13,621 bases of DNA from Chloroflexota bacterium. Lineage in GTDB: Bacteria; Chloroflexota; Anaerolineae; UBA3071. The position numbers were made by a program, and so were the translations under genes. Positions 6,087 to 11,611 of the stretch are shown in pieces. Location: assembly GCA_014383605.1 (NCBI GenBank), contig JACNHM010000610.1, forward strand, positions 1 to 13,621, written 5' to 3'. Each line of letters opens with the position of its first letter. Positions within the stretch are counted from its first letter, which is position 1. Under the pieces are notes generated by a model that had not been told where the DNA came from, searched no databases, and saw only the letters and a list, made by a program, of their open reading frames with translations.

Positions 6087-7994
6087 TCATGGCCGTTCCT
6101 CCAATTCCCTTTGAGATATCTCATGCAACTCCGTGGCTGTTACGCCAGCTTCCCCCAACTCTCGGGAGAGCCGTATCATGCTCGCATAGGCCCTGATCCG
6201 CTTGTCCTGTTTTCCCACTGACAGCAGGGCAAGAACCACCGCGAGACTGAGTCCGGAGAGGAGGCCACCGATGCGCCGCGGCGGGGTGTTTTCGGTCATG
6301 CGCAGTGCCACGCGGTGCTCGCCCGCCGGCACGTCGAAGGTGATCAGCCCGTTGGGGCCTTCGGGCCAGCTTTCCACACGCTCGCTGTCCAACCGCACCT
6401 CCCAGCCGGGGAACCAGTAGGTGTAAACCTGCACGCGCACGCCGCCGGCCGAGGTGACCAGAAGCTCCTCCGACGCGCCGCCGTGGCGCAATGTCTTCAC
6501 GTCGCCCTCTTCCGCCACGATGTGTGCCTTGGTCAGCGGCTCGCCGGCCAGGTACTGTTCGACCAGCGGGGCGTCCTCGGGCTGAGGCAGGCGGCTGGCC
6601 CAGGCGGTCATGCCGCGCATGTCGGTGAACTCCAGTTCGAAGTCAATGACCGCCAGGGGGCTTTCGTCGCGGGGTGTGACCGCGGTGAGTTGGGGCTGGA
6701 TGTAGGGGGAGCTGGCCGACACGATGAGCAGGGCCAGGATGCAGGATGCAGGATGCAGGATGCCTCGTGATGCGTGATGCGTGATGCGTGACCCGTGTAT
6801 GCCAGCGGCAGATCCTGCCAGGATGGCCAACGTGAGCGCGGTCAGCGAGAGCAGTCGCCAGGGGAACTGGATCAGCGCGGCCAGCGGCAGCAAGCGCCAC
6901 ACGGCCTGCGAAGAAGCGGTCATCAGCCAGAGGACGATGGCTGTGGTGGCAGCGAAGAAGAGTGCCACCCCGCGCTGGCGGGCAGCGCGGCGTAGCGCGG
7001 CAATGGTCCCGGCCATCGCCAGCACAATGGGCAGCAGCCCCAACTGGAAGCTCATACCGTCGTTCGGCCCTTCCACGGCGTAGCCGTAGCCCCAGAAGGG
7101 CGACAGGAACTGGTGCGGGTAGACGAAGTGCTGCTGGTACTGGTAGGTGGCGCGCACCCACTGCTCTTGCACGATGTACTGCCGTTCCAGCAGCATGGGG
7201 AGTAAAAAAATGCTGCTGAGGCCCAGGGCGAGCAGTAGTGTGCCAAGAATGAGGCTAAAACGTAAAACGTAAAACGTGAAACGTGATGTGTGTTGTCTGA
7301 TGCGTGCTCCTTGTCCTGTGCGACCTGCGACCTGCGACTTGCGCCTTGCGACCTGAAACAGGGCAAAGATGACGAAGGCACTCAGCAGTGGCGTGAAGAC
7401 GAGGCCGGTGACGCTGTGGGTGAGGAGGATTGCCGCGTAGGCCAGGGCTGCCAGCGCCACGCGGCGCAGGCCTCCCCGCTCGATCAGGTCCCAGAAGGCC
7501 AGCAGCACCAGCGGCAAGAGGGACAGGGCGACGTACTCGGCCAGGGATGCCCGCACGTACATGTTGAGCAGATGGTAGGGTGCATAGGCGTATAGCAGTC
7601 CGGCGATCAGCCCGCCGCTGTGGCCCCACCAGCGGCGCACCAGCGCGTACATCGAGCCAGCGGCCACGAACGTGGCCAGCGCCCAGGTCAGCTTGATCGC
7701 CGTGGTGAAGCCCGCGCCCAGCAGGTGGAACAACTCAGCCACGTAGTAGGACAGCGGAGCGTAGAGTACCCAGGTAGGATAGCCGAACCCCAGCGCATGA
7801 TCGGGCCCCCAGCGCGGCCACCAGGCCCCGTCGCTGATGGCCTGATCGAACTCCACGAGGAAAAAGACGCTGTGATGGGCATCGTGGGCGTCGAAGAAAT
7901 AGCCCGGCGCGGTCAGCGGCAGCACGGCGGGCAACGTCAGGGCCAGCAGCAGCCAGACTTCTCGGTTGGGCAACAAACGGCGAACACGGGACAT
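6087..7994 (-). CDS. PTPS-related polytopic membrane protein (GT-C-like)
   Basis: A large integral membrane protein of the 6-pyruvoyl-tetrahydropterin-synthase-related membrane family. Despite that name the family looks like GT-C glycosyltransferases or YfhO-type proteins and has no proven reaction. A first membrane helix (about 13-31) is followed by an outside loop with DAHDAHH and FWPRW-like motifs (WWPRW 58-62, GFGYP 69-73), which resembles the acidic loop of GT-C enzymes. About ten more hydrophobic helices run to residue 430, then comes a soluble beta-rich domain (about 440-570, with YWFPGWEV), a final helix (575-593) and a charged cytoplasmic tail. Residues about 215-246 and 400-420 are repeat-encoded insertions in loops between helices. 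ATG 7994 is chosen because the promoter -10 ends nine bases upstream and an upstream in-frame extension is repeat sequence. The substrate is unknown; a lipid-linked sugar is a guess. Confidence 0.85.
   Translation of the reverse strand: MSRVRRLLPNREVWLLLALTLPAVLPLTAPGYFFDAHDAHHSVFFLVEFDQAISDGAWWPRWGPDHALGFGYPTWVLYAPLSYYVAELFHLLGAGFTTAIKLTWALATFVAAGSMYALVRRWWGHSGGLIAGLLYAYAPYHLLNMYVRASLAEYVALSLLPLVLLAFWDLIERGGLRRVALAALAYAAILLTHSVTGLVFTPLLSAFVIFALFQVARRKSQVAGRTGQGARIRQHTSRFTFYVLRFSLILGTLLLALGLSSIFLLPMLLERQYIVQEQWVRATYQYQQHFVYPHQFLSPFWGYGYAVEGPNDGMSFQLGLLPIVLAMAGTIAALRRAARQRGVALFFAATTAIVLWLMTASSQAVWRLLPLAALIQFPWRLLSLTALTLAILAGSAAGIHGSRITHHASRGILHPASCILALLIVSASSPYIQPQLTAVTPRDESPLAVIDFELEFTDMRGMTAWASRLPQPEDAPLVEQYLAGEPLTKAHIVAEEGDVKTLRHGGASEELLVTSAGGVRVQVYTYWFPGWEVRLDSERVESWPEGPNGLITFDVPAGEHRVALRMTENTPPRRIGGLLSGLSLAVVLALLSVGKQDKRIRAYASMIRLSRELGEAGVTATELHEISQRELEERP
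6735..6791. repeat. Two heptamer arrays inside membrane-protein gene
   Basis: GCAGGAT is repeated in tandem at 6741-6747, 6748-6754 and 6755-6761 after a partial unit at 6735. After a short divergent piece, a second word TGCGTGA is repeated at 6771-6777, 6778-6784 and 6785-6791. The tract is translated on the minus strand as a His/Ser/Arg-containing segment (SRITHHASRG) in a loop between two helices. Confidence 0.85.
7257..7354. repeat. Two heptamer arrays inside membrane-protein gene
   Basis: Four AAAACGT-like units (7257-7263, 7264-7270, 7271-7277, then GAAACGT at 7278-7284) are followed, after a less regular spacer, by five GCGACCT-like units at 7320-7354 (GCGACCT twice, GCGACTT, GCGCCTT, GCGACCT). 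Read on the minus strand they encode the ARRKSQVAGR and HTSRFTFYVLRF segments between two helices. Confidence 0.88.
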
Positions 7995-8003
7995 AGCCCG
8001 GCT

Positions 8004-8032
8004 ATTGTAGCACGGTTCGGGCGAAAAGCCAA
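8004..8032 (-). promoter_or_regulatory. Near-leaderless promoter for membrane-protein/mutS2 group
   Basis: On the minus strand: -35 TTGGCT (8032-8027), a 17-base spacer, then TGC directly before -10 TACAAT (8009-8004), an extended -10. Only nine bases (AGCCGGGCT) lie between the -10 and ATG 7994, so transcription should begin one to three bases before the start codon. No ribosome binding site is present, which fits leaderless initiation. Confidence 0.7.
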
Positions 8033-8037
8033 TCCGG

Positions 8038-8065
8038 GTCGTGCGGCGTGCTCCGTGCTGCGTGA
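8038..8065. repeat. Heptamer array between divergent promoters
   Basis: Four phased units, GTCGTGC, GGCGTGC, TCCGTGC and TGCGTGA, lie between the minus-strand promoter and the plus-strand promoter. The last unit is identical to the TGCGTGA word repeated at 6771-6791. The repeat does not overlap either -35 element. Confidence 0.7.
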
Positions 8066-8087
8066 TGTCGTGGATTGCGTTCACGCT

Positions 8088-8116
8088 TTGCCCATCCCTC
8101 CAGCCTGTGGTAGAAT
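8088..8116 (+). promoter_or_regulatory. Sigma70-type promoter for permuted iPGM gene
   Basis: -35 TTGCCC (8088-8093), a 17-base spacer, and -10 TAGAAT (8111-8116) preceded by TGG, an extended -10. Transcription should start near 8123, giving a leader of about 58 bases. That leader holds a small 5-bp stem (CTCAG/CTGAG) and the ribosome binding site GGGAGG at 8171-8176, five bases before ATG 8182. Confidence 0.7.
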
Positions 8117-8181
8117 CTGGCCTCTTGGCGGCTCAGGAAGCCTCTGAGGGCGATAACAATCAGTGGTTGAGGGAGGCGACG

Positions 8182-9759
8182 ATGACAAGTGATGAGCGCT
8201 ACGTGATGGCCGGCGCCGTGCGGGCGGCCTACCGCGCTGGCGAGGTTGATGAGACCATGGAGCCTATCGTGCTGGTGGACGCTGACGGCCAGCCTGTGGG
8301 CCGCTTCCAGGACGGCGACTACGTCATTTTCTACGACCTGCGCGGCGAGCGGGAGGTAGAGCTGACGCAGAGCTTCACCGAGCCGGAGTTTGACAAGTTC
8401 CCCCGCCAGGACATGCGGGTGCCCTTCGTCACCATGATCGAGTACGACAAAGCGCTGGACGTGCGGGTGGCCTTCCCACCCATAGGGAAGATTCGGGACA
8501 CGCTGTGCGAGACGGTCAGTGCGCACGGCTTGCGCCAGGTGAAGGTCGCCGAATCGGAGAAATCCATCCACCTCACTTTCTTCCTCAACGGCAAGCGCAA
8601 GACGCCTTTCAAGGGCGAGAAACGGGTCGTGGTTCCCTCCCCTCACGTGATGGACTACACCCAGGTGCCGGAGATGAGCGCCACGGCGGTGGCCCGGGCC
8701 ACCATCGAAGCGCTGCGGGACGAGGGCAATGACTTCATCGTCACCAACTTCGCCAACGTGGACGTGGTGGGGCATTCCGAGGACGATGAGGCCATCAAAC
8801 GGGCCGTGGCGACGGTGGATCAGCACATTGGCGAGGTGGTGGGTGCGGCGCAGCAGGCCGGGGTGGCCGTGCTCATCGTCGCCGATCATGGCACGGTGGA
8901 GAAGTGGCTTTACCCCGACGGGGCCATTGACACCGGCCACACGGACAGCCCTGTGCCCTGCGTCCTCGTGGCCCCCGATCTGCCTGACGTCGCGCTGCGC
9001 GATGGCGGCGCGTTGACGGACGTCGCGCCCACCGTTCTGCAACTGCTGGGGCTGCCGCAGCCGGCAGTGATGACCGGCAGCAGCCTCCTGCTGGGGGATG
9101 TGCCGCGCCGCCGCCGGCGCGTGCTGCTGCTCATCGCCGACGGCTGGGGCCAGCGGGACGAGCTGTACGGTAACCTCATCGCCGCCGCCGACACGCCGGT
9201 GATGGACGGCTTGCAGGCGACCCAGCCCGCCACGCGCCTGACGGCCTCCGGCGAAGCGGTGGGCATGCCCGCGGGCACCGTGGGCAACTCCGAGGTGGGA
9301 CATCTGCACATCGGCGCCGGGCGCTGCATCTACTCCGACCGCGTGCGGGCCAACCGGGCCATCGAGGATGGTTCTTTCTTCGAAAACAAGGCTTTCCTCT
9401 GGGCCATGCGCGGCGCTAAGCGAGACGGCAGGCGGCTGCACCTTCTGGGCATCATCTCATTCTACAGCTCGCACGGCTCGGTGGAGCACCTGAAGGCGCT
9501 GCTGCGCCTGGCCCAGCGGGAGGGGGTGTCCGAAGTCTACGTGCACGGCATGCTGGGCCGGCGGGGCGAGCGTCCGGAGAGCGGGGTCATCTACGTCGAG
9601 GATATCGAGCGGGAGATGCAGCGGCTGGGCCGAGGTCGGTTTGTCTCCATCATCGGCCGCTTCTGGTCGTTGGATCGGGAGGAGAACTGGGAGCGCATTG
9701 AGAAGAGCTACCGCTGGCTGGTGTACGGCGAAGGGCGGCGCGTGTCAGTCGCTGAGTAG
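8182..9759 (+). CDS. Circularly permuted 2,3-BPG-independent phosphoglycerate mutase
   Basis: Predicted to interconvert 3- and 2-phosphoglycerate in glycolysis, in the cytoplasm. The 525 residues contain a whole iPGM in swapped order. Residues 1-305 match the normal C-terminal portion, starting at the block with YRAGEVDETMEP and ending with the terminal MTGSSL. Residues 309-525 match the normal N-terminal portion, from LLLIADGWG to LVYGEGRR. Using Geobacillus stearothermophilus numbering in brackets: Asp320 (12), nucleophile Ser370 (62), Asp194 (403), His198 (407), Asp235-His236 (444-445) and His253 (462) are the metal and nucleophile set. Arg54, Arg57 and Lys127 (261, 264, 336), His431 (123), Arg461 (153), Arg493 (185) and Arg499 (191) are the substrate set. 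Asp154 is replaced by Gly462. The old ends are joined by GDVPRRRRR. The start is fixed by GGGAGG at 8171-8176, and an own promoter lies at 8088-8116. Length matches normal iPGM (about 510), so nothing is lost or duplicated. Activity is inferred. Confidence 0.95.
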   Translation: MTSDERYVMAGAVRAAYRAGEVDETMEPIVLVDADGQPVGRFQDGDYVIFYDLRGEREVELTQSFTEPEFDKFPRQDMRVPFVTMIEYDKALDVRVAFPPIGKIRDTLCETVSAHGLRQVKVAESEKSIHLTFFLNGKRKTPFKGEKRVVVPSPHVMDYTQVPEMSATAVARATIEALRDEGNDFIVTNFANVDVVGHSEDDEAIKRAVATVDQHIGEVVGAAQQAGVAVLIVADHGTVEKWLYPDGAIDTGHTDSPVPCVLVAPDLPDVALRDGGALTDVAPTVLQLLGLPQPAVMTGSSLLLGDVPRRRRRVLLLIADGWGQRDELYGNLIAAADTPVMDGLQATQPATRLTASGEAVGMPAGTVGNSEVGHLHIGAGRCIYSDRVRANRAIEDGSFFENKAFLWAMRGAKRDGRRLHLLGIISFYSSHGSVEHLKALLRLAQREGVSEVYVHGMLGRRGERPESGVIYVEDIEREMQRLGRGRFVSIIGRFWSLDREENWERIEKSYRWLVYGEGRRVSVAE

Positions 9760-9771
9760 GAGGACACGTAC

Positions 9772-9822
9772 CACCGCCGATGGCCACGGATCACATCAGG
9801 ATGTCCGTGGCCATCGGCGGTG
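9772..9822. terminator. 19-bp perfect inverted repeat between convergent genes
   Basis: CACCGCCGATGGCCACGGA at 9772-9790 is the exact reverse complement of 9804-9822, with a 13-base loop. It starts 12 bases after the iPGM stop and ends 30 bases before the nitroreductase stop on the other strand, where a bidirectional terminator is expected. There is no T-tract on either side, so it is not a standard intrinsic terminator. It could also be a dispersed palindromic repeat. Confidence 0.75.
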
Positions 9823-9852
9823 CGCGTCTGCCAGGTGTTGATCCGTCTTGGT

Positions 9853-10347
9853 TCAGTACCCGTCGAAGTGCACTCTCCGCTCGTCGTATTGGCTGCGGGG
9901 GTGTTTCGTTTCCGCCGGATGGCCCACGGGCACCAGGCACAGCACGCGCAGCCCGCGGGGGATGCCCAGTACTTTCCTCACGTGCTCCTCGCGTTGCGGG
10001 CGGGGATACACTCCCACCCACACGGCCCCCAGATCGAGCGCGGTCACGGCCAGGAGCAGGTTCTGCGTCGCCGCGCTGGTGTCCTCCACCCAGTGATCGG
10101 AACGCTGCTCGTCGCCGCAGACGACGAAGACCAGCGGCGCGCCAGCGCACATGTGGCTCCAGGGATGGGTTTCCGCCAGTTTCTGGCGCAGGCCCTCCTC
10201 CTGCACGACGACGAACTCCCAGGGCAGCGAGTTGTTGGCCGAGGGTGCGGCCATGGCCGCCTCCAGCAGCGTTCTGATGTCCGCTTCGGAGACGGGCTCA
10301 GCGGTGTACTTGCGGATACTACGTCGTTTCTTGATCAGGTCTAGCAT
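9853..10347 (-). CDS. Nitroreductase-family FMN oxidoreductase
   Basis: A small flavoprotein of the nitroreductase fold that uses NAD(P)H to reduce nitro-compounds, quinones or flavins; the true substrate cannot be read from sequence. The N-terminal RRSIRKY (8-14) supplies FMN-phosphate contacts. SANNSLPWEFVVV follows the first helices, and the central ATQNLLLAVTALDLGAVWVG helix-strand is typical. The C-terminal block SQYDERRVHFDGY matches the usual ending of the family. At 164 residues it is a short but complete member. GGAGG at 10353-10357, five bases before the ATG, fixes the start. It lies downstream of the carboxypeptidase gene on the same strand, but a 123-base gap with two inverted repeats suggests separate control. 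Confidence 0.92.
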   Translation of the reverse strand: MLDLIKKRRSIRKYTAEPVSEADIRTLLEAAMAAPSANNSLPWEFVVVQEEGLRQKLAETHPWSHMCAGAPLVFVVCGDEQRSDHWVEDTSAATQNLLLAVTALDLGAVWVGVYPRPQREEHVRKVLGIPRGLRVLCLVPVGHPAETKHPRSQYDERRVHFDGY

Positions 10348-10371
10348 TGTGGCCTCCGAATTCAGATAAAC

Positions 10372-10392
10372 TGTAACCCCACAAGGGTTACA
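10372..10392. promoter_or_regulatory. 8-bp inverted repeat upstream of nitroreductase
   Basis: TGTAACCC (10372-10379) and GGGTTACA (10385-10392) form a perfect inverted repeat with a 5-base centre, 25-45 bases upstream of the nitroreductase start. Its position fits an operator or a leader hairpin. No convincing -35/-10 pair could be assigned around it. Confidence 0.4.
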
Positions 10393-10398
10393 AGGGCC

Positions 10399-10456
10399 GA
10401 CGAATGACGAAGGCCCAACGACGAGTCCGTCATTCGTCTTTCGTCGTTCGTCTTTT
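10399..10456. repeat. Inverted heptamer array upstream of nitroreductase
   Basis: Left half: units GACGAAT and GACGAAG (10399-10412), then a divergent unit and GACGAGT (10420-10426). Right half: units GTCATTC, GTCTTTC, GTCGTTC and GTCTTTT (10429-10456), the opposite strand of the same word. GACGAATGACG (10399-10409) and CGTCATTCGTC (10428-10438) pair perfectly over 11 bp. It follows the carboxypeptidase stop on the minus strand and could act as a terminator-like hairpin. Confidence 0.8.
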
Positions 10457-10470
10457 CGTCACCTTTCGGC

Positions 10471-11601
10471 TCAGAGAAATCCCTCTGCCCTCAGAATCCC
10501 CTGGAAAGCCTGGCGTCCGTCCGCCACGGCCTTGGTTCGCCAGCGTTCCTCGGAAGGGCAGTACATCTCCTGGAAGTCGCGCTCGATACGTTCCCGCGCC
10601 TTCGGCGTTTTGGTGCCGAACCAGTGCATCTGATTCTCCCAGATCATCGTGCGCAGGCTGCGGATGAGGGCCGCCAGGGAGTCTCCCAGCGTGCCGAACT
10701 CGAAGCTCGTGGCGTAAAGTTGCGTGCCGGGAAACTCTTCGCCCGCCAGGGTGTAGAGGTAGTCCAACATGTCCCCGTTCATGCAGTAGAACTCGGCGGG
10801 GTCACTCTTCACCGCCCGCGGGCAGCCAAACTGCCGCTGTAGCTCCTCCGAATCTCTCGCCTCCCGGCAAGAGTTGACCAGGCTCATCTGATACCGCGGC
10901 CCGTAGCCGGTGTGCATGTCCAGGAGCACGACTCGCTCGTACTGTCCGATGTGCTGCCGGTACAGCCCGGCCAGCGTTTGGGTCTCCTCCTGGATGGCCG
11001 ATCCGCCGAAGTAGAGCCCCTGGGGAAAACGGTACTGCCCCAGCAACGTGGTGGTGTGCATCCTCTGCTGTCCCCAGGAGCCCAGGCGCCAGAGCAGCCC
11101 GGCCAGGAAGGAGAGGTTGCTCCAGAACAGGCTGCCCACCGGCTCCTTGGGGTTCAGGAAGGGCTCCAGCTTGACGTAATCGGGGTTGACCGACTCGGCC
11201 AGGTCGCGGGGATGTCGGACAAAGTTGCGATTCAGGTCCACGTTGGCCCGGTTCGTCCGCCGCCGGTGCTTCATGCCCCAGGGGTTGATGGCGTGTACGA
11301 GCAGCAGGCCGGTGCTGTCCGGCTCCAGCCGGGGGAGCATCTCCTCGATGAACACCTGGAGCATGGCCGAGCCCACGTAGCCCTCGATGCCGTGCTGCCC
11401 CGTGGTGAAGATGAGCAGCTTCTCCTTGCGCTCCCGCGCCTCGGCCTCGATCCAGTCCATGGTCAGGTCCTCGTCGCCAGCCAGGCGCTGCGCCGCCAGC
11501 CGGGCGCTGGGCCAGAGGCTCTGCACCAGGCCCAGATTCTGGCGGAGTCTAGCTCTCGATGCCTCGTAGTTTGCGGGGAACAGGGCGGAAAGCTGTGCCA
11601 C
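10471..11601 (-). CDS. DUF2817-type M14-like zinc carboxypeptidase
   Basis: A predicted metallo-carboxypeptidase or amidase related to peptidase family M14. The carboxypeptidase A site can be traced: His70 and Glu73 in GQHGIEG (zinc), an Arg-rich KHRRRTNRANVDLNRNF segment with Asn124-Arg125 for the substrate carboxylate, His230 in LLDMHTG (third zinc ligand) and Glu301 in SFEFGT (general base). No signal peptide is visible, so it is probably cytoplasmic. The 376-residue length is usual for DUF2817. Translation starts at GTG 11601, because GAGGAGG at 11613-11607 lies five bases upstream and overlaps the stop of the carrier gene. The ten-base gap makes co-transcription with the carrier very likely, which suggests that it acts on an imported peptide or acylated amino acid. 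The exact substrate is unknown. Confidence 0.88.
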   Translation of the reverse strand: MAQLSALFPANYEASRARLRQNLGLVQSLWPSARLAAQRLAGDEDLTMDWIEAEARERKEKLLIFTTGQHGIEGYVGSAMLQVFIEEMLPRLEPDSTGLLLVHAINPWGMKHRRRTNRANVDLNRNFVRHPRDLAESVNPDYVKLEPFLNPKEPVGSLFWSNLSFLAGLLWRLGSWGQQRMHTTTLLGQYRFPQGLYFGGSAIQEETQTLAGLYRQHIGQYERVVLLDMHTGYGPRYQMSLVNSCREARDSEELQRQFGCPRAVKSDPAEFYCMNGDMLDYLYTLAGEEFPGTQLYATSFEFGTLGDSLAALIRSLRTMIWENQMHWFGTKTPKARERIERDFQEMYCPSEERWRTKAVADGRQAFQGILRAEGFL

Positions 11602-11611
11602 GGACGCCTCC

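Noticed and set aside
6024..6090. A small gene starting at ATG 6090 (overlapping the membrane-protein stop as ATGA, with GGAGG upstream)
   Set aside because: The frame runs into mutS2 out of phase, and the translation shows no recognisable features. The GGAGG is explained by Glu-Glu codons at the end of the membrane protein.
8123..8181. A riboswitch in the iPGM leader
   Set aside because: Only about 58 bases with one 5-bp stem; no known aptamer pattern was recognised.
8002..9441. Long open frame antisense to the iPGM gene (479 codons)
   Set aside because: It mirrors the codon pattern of the high-GC gene on the other strand, lacks recognisable domains and would cover both promoters.
8182..9759. 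The permuted order as an assembly artefact or a fusion of two different genes
   Set aside because: The frame is continuous over 1578 bases, has a good ribosome binding site and promoter, keeps each iPGM block exactly once, and total length equals a normal iPGM. A misassembly would need two precise in-frame joins. Read support should still be checked.
56..10456. A CRISPR array
   Set aside because: Repeat units are 7 bases without unique spacers of constant length, and no cas genes are present.
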